In this document: one piece after another, positions 1 to 8,446 of the stretch | Layout: each line of letters starts with the position of its first letter | Position numbering within the stretch: position 1 is the first letter of the stretch | Assembly: GCA_000318405.1 (NCBI GenBank) | Contig: KB291746.1 | Coordinates: forward strand, 30,400-70,644 | Length of the DNA stretch: 40,245 nt | Direction: 5' to 3' | Origin: Brevundimonas diminuta 470-4 | GTDB lineage: Bacteria; Pseudomonadota; Alphaproteobacteria; Caulobacterales; Caulobacteraceae | The notes under the pieces: model-generated | Told to the model about the DNA's origin: nothing | The model's database searches: none | The model's input: the letters and a program-made list of their open reading frames with translations, nothing else | Program-made: the position numbers and the translations under genes

Positions 1-5
1 CCTCC

Positions 6-42
6 ACCACTTCGTGGTCCCCCTCCCCACAAAGTGGGGAGG
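6..42. repeat. Tandem pair of small perfect hairpins at window edge
   Basis: Two adjacent perfect inverted repeats. Positions 6-18 have 5-bp arms ACCAC/GTGGT around TTC. Positions 22-42 have 9-bp arms CCTCCCCAC/GTGGGGAGG around AAA. They lie just past the stop codon of the minus-strand helicase gene. No T-run follows on the minus strand, so a classical intrinsic terminator is not supported, though the hairpins may protect the 3' end. Similar CCCTCTCCC/GGGAGAGGG hairpins recur near 6194 and 40091, so this is probably a dispersed intergenic repeat. Confidence 0.6.
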
Positions 43-53
43 AAAACGCCGCC

Positions 54-1556
54 TCAGCCCTGAGCGCCGTGGCCCTTGCCGCCGTTCGACGGGCGACGAC
101 GGCGCGGACGGCGCTGCAACTCGCCGACCGGCTTGGGCTCGGCCGACGGCGCCGCGCGCACCGACGAACGGGCGCGGTCGCCCGCCATCGGATCATAAGC
201 GACTGCCGGGCGCTCGGCCGCAGGCGCGCCGTTGCGGCCGCGACGCTGGCGGTGCGGCTGACCGCCGCCCTCCTGCTTGACGCCTTCGCGGTGCGGGTTG
301 CGCCCGCCGCGACGGCCGCCGCGACCTTCGCCGTCCGACCGGCCTTCACGCTCGGGCAGGGTCGCCTTCTTGGCCACGCCCGCCGCCATGATGGAGGCGT
401 CCAGCTGGGCCAGAGACTTGTCGTTGCGGCGGTCGATCGCGGGGATCTTCTGGCGCGTGACCTTCTCGATGTCCTTCAGCAGCTTCATCTCGTCGCCGGC
501 GACGAAGCTGATGGCGGTGCCGTCCTTGCCCGCGCGGGCCGTGCGGCCGATGCGGTGGACATAGGCTTCGGGCACATAGGGCAGCTCGAAGTTCACCACG
601 TGGGTGACCTTGTCCACGTCGATGCCGCGTGCGGCGATGTCGGTGGCGACCAGGACGCGCAGCTTGCCGTTCTTGAAGGCCTCAAGCGCGCGCTCGCGTT
701 GCGGCTGGCTCTTGTTGCCGTGGATGGCGCCGGCCTCGACGCCGCCGGCTTCCAGATAGGCCGCGACCTTGTCGGCGCCGTGCTTGGTCTTGGTGAAGAC
801 CAGGCAGCGCGTATAGGCGGGGGCCGAGAACAGCTCGGTCAGCAGGGCGCGCTTCTTGCCCTGTTCGACCCAGATCACAGACTGCTTGATACGCTCGACC
901 GTGGTGGCCTGCGGCGTGACCTGGACCTTGACCGGGTCCTTCAGCAGTTCGCCCGCCAGCTTGCCGATCTCGGACGGCATGGTGGCCGAGAAGAACAGGT
1001 TCTGGCGCTTGGCCGGAATGCGGCTGACGATCTGGCGGATCGGCTTGATGAAGCCCAGGTCCAGCATCTGGTCGGCCTCGTCCAGGACGAAGATTTCCGT
1101 CGAGGACAGGTCCAGCGTCTTCTGCTGGATGTGGTCCAGCAGGCGGCCCGGCGCGGCCACCAGAACGTCCAGACCCTGTTGCAGGGCGCGTTCCTGCGGG
1201 CCGTATTTCACGCCGCCGAAGACGACCGCCACGCGGAAGCCCAGGTGGGCGCCGTATTGCTTGAAGCTGTCGGCGATCTGGGTCGCCAGTTCGCGCGTGG
1301 GGCTCAGGATCAGGGCGCGCGTCGTGCGCGGCTTGGGCGCCACGCGGTTCTCGGCCAGGCGATGCAGGATCGGCAGGGCGAAGGCCGCCGTCTTGCCGGT
1401 GCCGGTCTGGGCGATGCCCAGCAGGTCCTTGCCCTTCATCACATCGGGGATGGACTTGGCCTGAATCGGCGTCGGCTTCTCATAGCCGGTCGACGCCAGG
1501 GCCGTCAGAAGGGCCTTGTTCAGACCCATGGATTCAAAAGTAAGAGTGTCGCTCAC
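54..1556 (-). CDS. DEAD-box ATP-dependent RNA helicase, RhlE type
   Basis: A 500-residue DEAD-box RNA helicase that should unwind RNA duplexes in ribosome assembly or RNA decay. All core motifs are visible: Q-motif region with TPIQ near residue 29, Walker A AQTGTGKT (49-56), PTRELA (86-91), DEAD (159-162), SAT (190-192), ATDIAARGID (304-313) and HRIGRTARAG (334-343). Motif Ib reads APGRLLD rather than the usual TPGRLLD. After the two RecA-like domains (to about 375) comes a 125-residue basic tail rich in Arg and Gly (for example 409-420), typical of RhlE/RhlB-like proteins and likely RNA-binding. The start codon is GTG at 1556; no strong ribosome binding site is seen. The family is certain; the exact paralogue is inferred. 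Confidence 0.95.
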   Translation of the reverse strand: MSDTLTFESMGLNKALLTALASTGYEKPTPIQAKSIPDVMKGKDLLGIAQTGTGKTAAFALPILHRLAENRVAPKPRTTRALILSPTRELATQIADSFKQYGAHLGFRVAVVFGGVKYGPQERALQQGLDVLVAAPGRLLDHIQQKTLDLSSTEIFVLDEADQMLDLGFIKPIRQIVSRIPAKRQNLFFSATMPSEIGKLAGELLKDPVKVQVTPQATTVERIKQSVIWVEQGKKRALLTELFSAPAYTRCLVFTKTKHGADKVAAYLEAGGVEAGAIHGNKSQPQRERALEAFKNGKLRVLVATDIAARGIDVDKVTHVVNFELPYVPEAYVHRIGRTARAGKDGTAISFVAGDEMKLLKDIEKVTRQKIPAIDRRNDKSLAQLDASIMAAGVAKKATLPEREGRSDGEGRGGRRGGRNPHREGVKQEGGGQPHRQRRGRNGAPAAERPAVAYDPMAGDRARSSVRAAPSAEPKPVGELQRRPRRRRPSNGGKGHGAQG

Positions 1557-1763
1557 GTCTGTCTTTCACGAACGGCGGCGCGCGCGTCTGGACGAACCAG
1601 ACCTTCACAAAAGGGCGCACGTCGCCTGCCCGAAATCGGGCGGGGAACGGGCGCCGCCCCGCGTGTATGGACGACGTATGAAATCGAATGATCCGGCCGC
1701 TCGACAGACAGGCCTTCCGGTCAGGGAAGCCCAAACACGCGCTGGAACGCGCCGGTCACCGCA

Positions 1764-1781
1764 TTGTGCGATGCAGCACAA
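1764..1781. promoter_or_regulatory. Palindromic operator candidate (TGC-rich, PhaR-like)
   Basis: The 286-bp gap between the helicase gene and the Rieske gene holds no convincing ORF, but it contains the perfect inverted repeat TTGTGC-gatgca-GCACAA. A close relative, TTGCGCGTTGCAGCA, occurs at 20496-20510 and matches 13 of 15 bases. TGC-rich sites of this kind are bound by PhaR, the PHB-responsive repressor of alphaproteobacteria, and a PHB depolymerase gene lies at 9226. The assignment to PhaR is inference. The site sits about 210 bp upstream of the helicase start and downstream of the Rieske stop. Confidence 0.35.
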
Positions 1782-1842
1782 ATGGCCTTCAATAGCGGCC
1801 AAGTCAAGGCAAGGGCGCTGTTTCTGCGATACCCGGCCTCGC

Positions 1843-2958
1843 TCAGCTCTTCCAGCGCAGCACCGTCTCCTTGATCGGATTGGCGAAAGCGCGGCCCTCG
1901 GCGCGGCTTTTCAGCCATTCGCGTTTCAGCTGCTGATACCATTTGGCCTGTTTGTCGGCGTCGTCGATCCAGATCAGGGCCGGGTCGTATTTTAGCCCCT
2001 CGTTCTGCAGGTTCACCATGCCGCCGTCCTGCTTCAGGAAGGCCACGACGCCCATCCGCAGGAAGGGCTTGGCGATGCCGAACACCCAGTGGTCGGACCA
2101 GAAGATCTGGGTGATGCGGGTCTTGGTCTCGCTCACCGGCGTCAGGCAGGTCAGGGCCAGCACCTGCTTTTCGCCCACCTGGATATGCTCCCAGCGATAG
2201 CCCGGCAGGCGGAAGGTGATCTCGGTCGCGGGCGCCCCGCCCAGCACCTTGTAGAGGCGGCTGTTCGAGGACGGCGCATGGCGCACCATGGCCCAGCCGA
2301 ATTCGACCGGCGCGAAGGTCTTGGCCTTCTCGTGCATCGAATGTTCGGACCGCCACCACCACTGCTGGTGCACATAAGGCCCGTGCGCGGGGTCCATCAG
2401 GCCGACGACGGCGTGGTCGATGTGGCTGTCGAAATCCATCCATTCGACCAGACGCGGCTGGCCGACGGCGCCGGGGAACTGCGGCGGCTCCTGATCCGGC
2501 TCGGACGGATTGCGGGCGTCGGCCGCCATCCAGACGAAGACCATGCCCTGGCTCTCGCGCACCGGATAGGAGCGGACCTTGATGCGGTTCGCCTCGAACG
2601 CCTGATCCTCGACCAGCGACGGAATGGCCGCGCACACCCCGTCGGGACGGAAGCGCCAGCCGTGATAGGGACACTCGATCGTCTCGCCCTCGCCCGGTTT
2701 CTCGACCAGCCGTCCGGCCGACAGCGGCGCCGCGCGGTGGGGGCAGATGTCGCGCATCCCATAGACCTCGCCCGCGCGCGTTCGCCCGATCAGGACCGGC
2801 TCGCCCATGATCTCATAGCGCTTCAGGCTGGCGACCGGCACGTCGCGCGCCAGGGCGACGAAATACCAGGCGTCGGTGATGAAGCCCTTGCCGAAAGCGG
2901 TCGGCGGGGCTTTCGCTTCGGGGGCGGTAGAGGGTGCGGGCGCGGCGTCTGCGGTCAT
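1843..2958 (-). CDS. Rieske 2Fe-2S aromatic-ring oxygenase, alpha subunit-like
   Basis: A 371-residue Rieske non-haem iron oxygenase. The N-terminal Rieske domain has Cys72-x-His74 (ICPHRAAPL) and Cys96-x2-His99 (CPYHGWRF), which ligate the 2Fe-2S cluster. The catalytic domain has the Asp189-x2-His192-x4-His197 mononuclear iron motif (DPAHGPYVH). The layout is that of VanA/PaO-type oxygenases that demethylate or hydroxylate aromatic compounds; the substrate cannot be read from sequence. No ferredoxin or reductase partner lies beside it. I chose ATG 2958: upstream codons extend the frame to 3168 but run through the divergent promoter and into the hydrolase gene. It is transcribed divergently from the exported hydrolase, with about 100 bp between start codons. 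Confidence 0.88.
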   Translation of the reverse strand: MTADAAPAPSTAPEAKAPPTAFGKGFITDAWYFVALARDVPVASLKRYEIMGEPVLIGRTRAGEVYGMRDICPHRAAPLSAGRLVEKPGEGETIECPYHGWRFRPDGVCAAIPSLVEDQAFEANRIKVRSYPVRESQGMVFVWMAADARNPSEPDQEPPQFPGAVGQPRLVEWMDFDSHIDHAVVGLMDPAHGPYVHQQWWWRSEHSMHEKAKTFAPVEFGWAMVRHAPSSNSRLYKVLGGAPATEITFRLPGYRWEHIQVGEKQVLALTCLTPVSETKTRITQIFWSDHWVFGIAKPFLRMGVVAFLKQDGGMVNLQNEGLKYDPALIWIDDADKQAKWYQQLKREWLKSRAEGRAFANPIKETVLRWKS

Positions 2959-3057
2959 GGTCGCCTTGTAGCAGCAGGGACCATCAACCGTCCAAAGCCC
3001 ATTCCCTTCCTCAGCCGATGAATTAATCTGGCGCAAATTCTCTTTGGGAGAGACGCC

Positions 3058-4002
3058 TTGATCCGCACCGCCTCCACCGCCCTTTTCGGCGCCGTCCTGT
3101 TGCTGGCCGCCGCTCCCGCCGTGGCTCAGGACGGCCATGTCAACCACGCAGCCCGCGGCGCGCAGCACGCCGCCTTCACGTCCGACCGTCTCAGCGTGGT
3201 GGTCGACGGGCCCGAGGGCGCGCCCGACCTGATCCTGATCCCCGGCCTGTCATCCTCGCCCGCCGTCTGGCAGGGAACGGTCGATCACCTGAACGGGCGC
3301 TATCGCGTCCACCGCATTCACGTGGCCGGTTTCGCGGGCGCCGCAGCTCAGGCCAACGCCCAGGGCGACACGCCCCAGCCGGTCGGCGCCCCTGTGGCCG
3401 AGGAAATCGCCCGCTATATCCGCGAGCAGCATCTGAACAGGCCCTCCGTCGTCGGCCACTCCATGGGCGGGACCATGGGCATGATGCTGGCCGCCCGTCA
3501 CCCCGATCTGGTCGGCCGGCTGATGGTCGTGGACATGATCCCCTTCATGGGCGCCATGTTCGGCGCGCCCGGCGCGACGGCCGAGAGCGTGACCCCCGTC
3601 GCCGATCAGATCTGGACCGCCCAGTCGACCAGCCCGCGCGAGGCCTACGTCGCCCAGGCCACCCCCGCCATCAACGGCATGATCAACACCGAAAGCCGCC
3701 GCGAAGAAGCGCTGAAGGACATGCGGGGCAGCGACCAGAAGGTCTCGGCCGCCGCCTTCCACGAACTGGTCACCACCGACCTGCGGCCCGAACTGGCCCG
3801 GATCACCGCCCCGACCGAGGTGCTCTACGTCAAGTTCAACGACGCCCGCATGACCGACGCGATCACCGACGCCATCTATCAGTCGTCGTTCGCGACCCTG
3901 CCCGGCGTCAGGCTGAAACGCATCGACGACAGCGCCCACTTCATCATGTTCGACCAGCCGGAAACCTTCTACGGCGAACTGGACGCCTTCCTGGCGCGCT
4001 AA
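3058..4002 (+). CDS. Exported alpha/beta hydrolase
   Basis: A 314-residue alpha/beta-fold hydrolase with an N-terminal Sec signal peptide (hydrophobic residues 8-20, then APAVAQ, likely cleaved after Ala23), so it should act in the periplasm. The nucleophile elbow is GHSMGG with Ser135. An oxyanion-loop-like stretch IPGLSSSP lies near 61-68, and the probable catalytic His is His294 in the SAHF segment. The start codon is TTG at 3058, supported by GGGAGAG a few bases upstream. Esterase, lipase and haloperoxidase-like enzymes share this fold, so the substrate is unknown. It is divergent from the Rieske gene, which might mean shared regulation; this is inference. Confidence 0.85.
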   Translation: MIRTASTALFGAVLLLAAAPAVAQDGHVNHAARGAQHAAFTSDRLSVVVDGPEGAPDLILIPGLSSSPAVWQGTVDHLNGRYRVHRIHVAGFAGAAAQANAQGDTPQPVGAPVAEEIARYIREQHLNRPSVVGHSMGGTMGMMLAARHPDLVGRLMVVDMIPFMGAMFGAPGATAESVTPVADQIWTAQSTSPREAYVAQATPAINGMINTESRREEALKDMRGSDQKVSAAAFHELVTTDLRPELARITAPTEVLYVKFNDARMTDAITDAIYQSSFATLPGVRLKRIDDSAHFIMFDQPETFYGELDAFLAR

Positions 4003-4042
4003 GCCATTCTTTCGGCGAAAAGGTCGCACACGCTGCCGTGAT

Positions 4043-4062
4043 CGAAAACGGGGGCGTTTTCG
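4043..4062. repeat. Short hairpin between hydrolase and PBP1A genes
   Basis: Perfect 7-bp inverted repeat CGAAAAC-gggggc-GTTTTCG. It lies 40 bp after the hydrolase stop and 50 bp before the PBP start. There is no following T-run. It could end the hydrolase transcript weakly or sit in the leader of the PBP gene. Confidence 0.35.
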
Positions 4063-4112
4063 CGGGCGACGGGAACGGCTAGGGTTCGCGTCGCTGGCAT
4101 AAAGGGATGTTC

Positions 4113-6179
4113 ATGGCGCGCAACGACCGCGGACCCGACCGGAACGAGCAGGGCGGCGCAAAGCCGCGCCGAACCGTCATGGGCCGCCTGTTCTACTGGG
4201 GCGCGGTGCTGGCCGTCTGGGGCCTGATCTTCGCCGTGGTCTTTCTGGCCGTCTTTGCGCGCGACCTGCCGGACACCTCCAGCCTGTATGAGGTCGATCG
4301 CCAGCCCTCGATCACCTATCTGGACCGGTCGGGCGCCCTGATCGCGGTGCGCGGCACCCAGATGGCGCCGCCTGTCAACCTGGACGCCCTGCCCGATTAC
4401 GTCCCCGCCGCCTTCGTGGCCATCGAGGATCGCCGCTTCTATCACCACCCCGGTTTCGACCCGATCGGCATGAGCCGGGCCATGGCCTCCAACCTGAGGG
4501 CCGGGCGCGTGGTCCAGGGCGGCTCGACCATCACCCAGCAGCTGGCCAAGAACCTGTTCCTGACGCCCGATCAGAACATGAAGCGCAAGGTGCAGGAACT
4601 GATCCTGGCCGTGTGGCTGGAGATGAAGTTCTCCAAGAAGGAAATCCTCGCCCTCTATCTGAACCGCGTCTATTTCGGCGCGGGGGCCTATGGCATCGAA
4701 TCCGCCTCGCAACGCTATTTCGACAAGAGCGCCGACAAGCTGACGGTCGGCGAGGCCGCCCTGCTGGCGGGCCTGCTGAAGGCGCCCTCCCGCTATTCTC
4801 CGGTGTCCGAGAGCGAGCGCGCGGCCGGGCGCGCCAACGTCGTTCTGAACGAAATGGTCGAGGTCGGCGCCATCACCCCGGCGCAGCGTGAAGCCGCCGT
4901 GGCCGAGCCGGTGCGGGTGTCCAAGACCCTGGCCAGCCAGCACGCCCAATACTTCATCGACTGGCTGGACAAGCAGATCCGCGGCCTGGTCGGCGAGCCG
5001 ACCGAAGACCTTGTGGTCGAGACGACGCTGGACCTGACCCTTCAGACCGACGCTGAGCGCGCCGTCCGCCGCATCTTGGACCGCGACAAGGGCAAGGGCG
5101 TCGAGCAGGCGGCCCTGGTCGCCCTGGACGGCGACGGCCGGGTGCGCGCCATGATCGGCGGCGCCTCATACGGCGACAGCCAGTTCAACCGCGCGGTGGA
5201 TGCGCGGCGCCAGTCCGGCTCGGCCTGGAAGCCCTTCGTCTATCTGGCGGCGGTCGAGGCGGGCTATACGCCCGAGACGCCGGTGATCGACCAGCCCGTG
5301 ACCATCGGCGGCTGGTCGCCGCGCAACTATTCCGGCCGCTTCTCCGGCCAGATGACCCTGGCTCAGGCCGTGGCCCAGTCGACCAATACGGTGGCCGCCT
5401 ATGTGGCCGATCAGGTCGGACGCGACAGCGTGGCCCGCGCCGCCAAGCGGCTGGGGATCACCAGCGAGATCGGCCTTCAGCCCTCCATGGCCCTGGGCGC
5501 CGTCGAGGTCAGCCCGCTGGAAATGGCCCAGGCCTACGACGCCTTCGCCAACGGCGGCCGCCGGGTGGACGCCTATGGCATCAGCCGCATCCGCACCCCG
5601 TCCGGCCGGGTCATCTATACTCACGGGCCGTCGGAAGGCGGCCAGGCCATCAACAATCCGCCGCTCTACTACATGAACCAGATGCTGCGCGGCGTCGTCA
5701 CCTCGGGCAGCGGCCGTTCGGCGGCGATCGGCGGTCGCGACATCGCCGGCAAGACCGGCACCACCTCCGATTACAAAGACGCCTGGTTCGTCGGCTATAC
5801 GGGCGGCTTCGTCGCCGCCGTGTGGGTCGGCAAGGACGACAACAAGCCGATGGCCCGCATCACCGGGGGTTCGTCCCCCGCCGCCATCTGGCGCGGCTTC
5901 ATGGAGGCGGCCCTGCCGCGTCTGGCCGTCCAGTCCATCCCCAACGGCCCGCCTCTGCCCGAGGGCTGGATACCGCCCGATCCCGTCGGCGACCTGATGG
6001 GCCAGGTCGAGGACCCCTACGCCACGGCCACGCCCTATGACGCCGCGCCGCCTGTGATCATCGACGGCCAGGCCCCTCAACCGGCCCAGCCGCAACAGCC
6101 CCCGGCGGCGCGCCCCGCTCCGCCGCAGACGTCCCCTGCGCCGCAGCAGGAACGCCGCCCGGACTCTCTGTTCTTCTGA
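4113..6179 (+). CDS. mrcA: Class A penicillin-binding protein 1A (glycosyltransferase/transpeptidase)
   Basis: Bifunctional peptidoglycan synthase of 688 residues. A cytoplasmic basic N-terminus is followed by one membrane helix (about 27-49). The GT51 glycosyltransferase domain has catalytic Glu105 in EDRRFYHHPG and GGSTITQQLAKN (137-147). The transpeptidase domain has Ser370-x2-Lys373 (SAWK), Ser423-Thr-Asn425 and Lys547-Thr-Gly549. The last 50 residues are a proline/glutamine-rich tail. It polymerises lipid II and cross-links stem peptides in the periplasm. An in-frame ATG exists at 4107, but AAAGGG abuts it directly; the ATG at 4113 has this ribosome binding site at proper spacing. The protein is somewhat shorter than E. 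coli PBP1A (about 850) and lacks its large inserted domain. Confidence 0.95.
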   Translation: MARNDRGPDRNEQGGAKPRRTVMGRLFYWGAVLAVWGLIFAVVFLAVFARDLPDTSSLYEVDRQPSITYLDRSGALIAVRGTQMAPPVNLDALPDYVPAAFVAIEDRRFYHHPGFDPIGMSRAMASNLRAGRVVQGGSTITQQLAKNLFLTPDQNMKRKVQELILAVWLEMKFSKKEILALYLNRVYFGAGAYGIESASQRYFDKSADKLTVGEAALLAGLLKAPSRYSPVSESERAAGRANVVLNEMVEVGAITPAQREAAVAEPVRVSKTLASQHAQYFIDWLDKQIRGLVGEPTEDLVVETTLDLTLQTDAERAVRRILDRDKGKGVEQAALVALDGDGRVRAMIGGASYGDSQFNRAVDARRQSGSAWKPFVYLAAVEAGYTPETPVIDQPVTIGGWSPRNYSGRFSGQMTLAQAVAQSTNTVAAYVADQVGRDSVARAAKRLGITSEIGLQPSMALGAVEVSPLEMAQAYDAFANGGRRVDAYGISRIRTPSGRVIYTHGPSEGGQAINNPPLYYMNQMLRGVVTSGSGRSAAIGGRDIAGKTGTTSDYKDAWFVGYTGGFVAAVWVGKDDNKPMARITGGSSPAAIWRGFMEAALPRLAVQSIPNGPPLPEGWIPPDPVGDLMGQVEDPYATATPYDAAPPVIIDGQAPQPAQPQQPPAARPAPPQTSPAPQQERRPDSLFF

Positions 6180-6193
6180 TTGGGCGTCGACCA

Positions 6194-6218
6194 CCCTCTC
6201 CCACAAGGGGGAGAAGGG
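6194..6218. repeat. CCCTCTCCC-type imperfect hairpin after the PBP1A gene
   Basis: CCCTCTCCC followed by ACAA and GGGGGAGAAGGG forms an imperfect stem 15 nt beyond the PBP stop codon. It belongs with the similar hairpins at 22-42 and 40091-40111. It could act as a 3' end of the PBP transcript, but there is no T-run. Confidence 0.5.
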
Positions 6219-6224
6219 AAGGCG

Positions 6225-6267
6225 GCGCGCTCAAGCCGCGAGCGACCGCGTCGCGAGCATAGCGCGC
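6225..6267 (+). repeat. REP-like palindromic element, TCAAG family (copy 1)
   Basis: Outer arms GCGCGC (6225-6230) and GCGCGC (6262-6267) enclose TCAAG, a GC-rich imperfect inner palindrome (CGAGCGACCGCGTCGCG) and ATA just before the closing arm. The same layout occurs at 13653, 13693, 20312, 20342, 24918 and 30954. It lies between the convergent PBP and regA genes. Confidence 0.6.
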
Positions 6268-6279
6268 AAAAAAAGCAGC

Positions 6280-6834
6280 CTATCGCGGCGCGCGCTTGGC
6301 CAGGATGCGTTGCAGGGTGCGGCGGTGCATGCCCAGACGGCGCGCCGTCTCGGACACGTTGTGGTCGCACAGCTCATAGACGCGCTGGATGTGCTCCCAG
6401 CGCACCCGGTCGGCCGACATGGGGTTTTCAGGCGGCTCGGGCGCTTCGCCGGCCGACAGCAGGGCCTTGACCACGTCGTCGGCGTCGGCGGGCTTCTGCA
6501 GATAGTCGACCGCGCCCGCCTTGACCGCCGCCACCGCCGTGGCGATGGCGCCGTAGCCGGTCAGCATGACGATGCGGGCGTCCTCGCGCCGCTCGCGGAT
6601 CATCTCGACCACCTTCAGGCCGTTGCCGTCCTCCAGCCGCATGTCCAGGACCGCGAAGGCCGGGACCGACTGGCGCAGGGCGTCGTGGGCCTCGGCCACG
6701 GAACCGGCGACGGTGACGGCGAACCCGCGCGATTCCAGCGCCCGGCCCAGCCGGGTGCGCAACGCCTGATCGTCGTCCAGCAGCAGCAGGGACTTGTCGT
6801 TGAGGGCGGCGATCTGGGTCTCGAGTTCGGACAT
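6280..6834 (-). CDS. regA: Redox response regulator RegA/ActR/PrrA family
   Basis: A 184-residue DNA-binding response regulator. The receiver domain has the acidic pair around Asp20-Asp22, phospho-acceptor Asp64 (VLDMRL), Thr92 and Lys114. A proline-rich linker leads to a C-terminal Fis-type helix-turn-helix (about 150-184) with the family signature HRRTLQRILAKR. RegA homologues switch energy-generating and carbon/nitrogen pathways with redox state after phosphorylation by RegB, whose gene lies 70 bp upstream on the same strand. ATG 6834 is preferred because AGGAG precedes it with 7-nt spacing; the frame stays open 29 codons further upstream but has no such site. Confidence 0.93.
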   Translation of the reverse strand: MSELETQIAALNDKSLLLLDDDQALRTRLGRALESRGFAVTVAGSVAEAHDALRQSVPAFAVLDMRLEDGNGLKVVEMIRERREDARIVMLTGYGAIATAVAAVKAGAVDYLQKPADADDVVKALLSAGEAPEPPENPMSADRVRWEHIQRVYELCDHNVSETARRLGMHRRTLQRILAKRAPR

Positions 6835-6904
6835 AAATTTCTCCTGCGGTTTCAGGTCGTGCGTCAGCGACGCAGGGTCAAGAGCCAAGCTCGCAACTGC
6901 GACA

Positions 6905-8404
6905 TCAGGTTCCGCCGCCATCCATCGCCGAGGCGGTGACTTCCAGCGCCTGACGCGCCCAGCGGACGGAAACGAGGGCGCCGCCCGGCTGGCCCTTGGC
7001 GGGGGTGCCCGCGCCGACCGAGACCTTGGCCCCCGTCCGTTCCAGCAGGGTGCGGGCGATGAAGAAGCCCAGTCCCATCCCGCCCTGGCTGGGGGCGATG
7101 GGGGCGGTGACCGGCGGCGGCGGCGCGCGTCGTCCCCGCCGCGCGGGGCTGGACGCCGAGGCGATCTGGGCCGCCAGGGCGCGGCGGGCCTTGGCCTGCG
7201 GACGGCTGGTCACATAGGGCTCGCCCAGACGCGGCAGGATTTCAGAGGCGAAGCCGGGGCCGTCGTCGACGATGTCGATCTCGATCCATCCGGCGTCGAC
7301 CACGGCGGTCAGCTGGACCCGCGCGGTGGCGAAGTCGGCGGCGTTCTCGACCAGCGTGGACAGGCCGTGGACGATCTCAGGCAGGCGGCGCACGCGCGGC
7401 GCGGCCTGTCCCGGCGGGACCTTCAGGCTGATGTCGAAATCCAGATCGAAGCCGCGATGCGGCTGGGCCACCTCTTCCAGCAGAGCCTTCAGATCGATGT
7501 CGGCGAACAGGGCGTCGCCGTCCTCGGGCTGGGCCGACAGCTGCTTCAGGATGGCGCGGCAGCGCTCGGCCTGTTGCAGGATCAGGCCGGCGTCCTCGGC
7601 GGCGGGGCTGTCGGCGGGGGCGTCGCGCAACATCTCCTTGGCGACGACCTGTATGGTGGCCAGCGGCGTGCCCAGCTCATGAGCGGCGGCGGCGGCCAGA
7701 CCGCCCAGGGCCGCCAGCCTCTGCTCGCGCTGCAGAACGTCCTGCGTCGTCGCCAGGGCCAGTTCCAGTTTGTCTGCGTCGGCGGCCACCTTCCAGGCGT
7801 AGCCGGCGGTGAACAGCACCCCGGTCACCAGCGCCAGCCCCAGCCCCAGACGATAGAGGCCCGGCAGCTCCAGATGCTCATGCAGGCGCCACGGCAGGGG
7901 CAGGGACCAGGAGAACAGGAAGCCCACGGCGATCAGCGCCATCACGCCCAGAATGACCGCCTGCCGCGCGGGCAGGGCCGCCGCCGCGATCGTCACCGGC
8001 GCGACCAGCAGCAGGCAGAAGGGGTTGGCCAATCCCCCCGTCAGGGCCAACAAAGTCGCCAGCTGCAGGATGTCGAAGCCCAGCTGGGCGGCGGTTCGCG
8101 GCCCATCCGGCAGGCTGCCGTCGATCCGCCGCGCCCGCGCCATGGTGGCCAGGTTCATCGCCACGCCCGCGCCGATCACCGTCAGGCACTCCCATAACGG
8201 CAGGGGAAAGTGCAGGGCGAAATAGGCGGTCAGGATGGCGCAGGTCTGGCCGATCACCGCCAGCCAGCGCAGCACGATCAGGGTGCGCAGCGACAGACCG
8301 CGCCCGCGCCGGGGCAGTTCGGGCAGACCGGCCAACTCGCCGCCCGCCTGGGCCAGGAGGTGCGGGGGGGCGTGCGGCGGTATGGGGGCTTCTGTCTGGC
8401 TCAC
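6905..8404 (-). CDS. regB: Redox sensor histidine kinase RegB/PrrB/ActS family
   Basis: A 499-residue membrane kinase. Several membrane helices (about 40-205) include the GGLANPF heptapeptide (123-129) that in RegB binds quinone. The H-box AAHELGTPLAT contains phospho-acceptor His242. Cys282 lies exactly 40 residues on, the same spacing as His225 to redox-active Cys265 in Rhodobacter RegB. The ATPase domain has ENAADFA, DDGPGF and GGMGLGFFIA. Between DDGPGF and GGMGLG there is an unusual stretch of about 39 residues rich in Ala, Arg and Pro (after TSR), longer than I expect in RegB. The start codon is GTG at 8404; the site AGAGGGG is very close to it, so the exact start is uncertain. It is divergent from senC. 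Confidence 0.92.
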   Translation of the reverse strand: MSQTEAPIPPHAPPHLLAQAGGELAGLPELPRRGRGLSLRTLIVLRWLAVIGQTCAILTAYFALHFPLPLWECLTVIGAGVAMNLATMARARRIDGSLPDGPRTAAQLGFDILQLATLLALTGGLANPFCLLLVAPVTIAAAALPARQAVILGVMALIAVGFLFSWSLPLPWRLHEHLELPGLYRLGLGLALVTGVLFTAGYAWKVAADADKLELALATTQDVLQREQRLAALGGLAAAAAHELGTPLATIQVVAKEMLRDAPADSPAAEDAGLILQQAERCRAILKQLSAQPEDGDALFADIDLKALLEEVAQPHRGFDLDFDISLKVPPGQAAPRVRRLPEIVHGLSTLVENAADFATARVQLTAVVDAGWIEIDIVDDGPGFASEILPRLGEPYVTSRPQAKARRALAAQIASASSPARRGRRAPPPPVTAPIAPSQGGMGLGFFIARTLLERTGAKVSVGAGTPAKGQPGGALVSVRWARQALEVTASAMDGGGT

Positions 8405-8446
8405 CCCTCTTCTATAGACCGGGCGAAGGTCGGCTGCACTACGCCC

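Noticed and set aside
69..1691. 540-codon open frame on the plus strand opposite the helicase gene
   Set aside because: Low-complexity Ala/Arg/Gly/Leu composition with no motifs; it is the antisense shadow of a GC-rich real gene with all DEAD-box motifs.
4107..4112. Earlier ATG start for PBP1A
   Set aside because: The AAAGGG site touches this ATG; the ATG at 4113 has workable spacing.
6268..6274. T-run terminator for regA
   Set aside because: The A-run on the plus strand (T-run on minus) comes before the hairpin in the regA direction, not after it, so it is not an intrinsic terminator.
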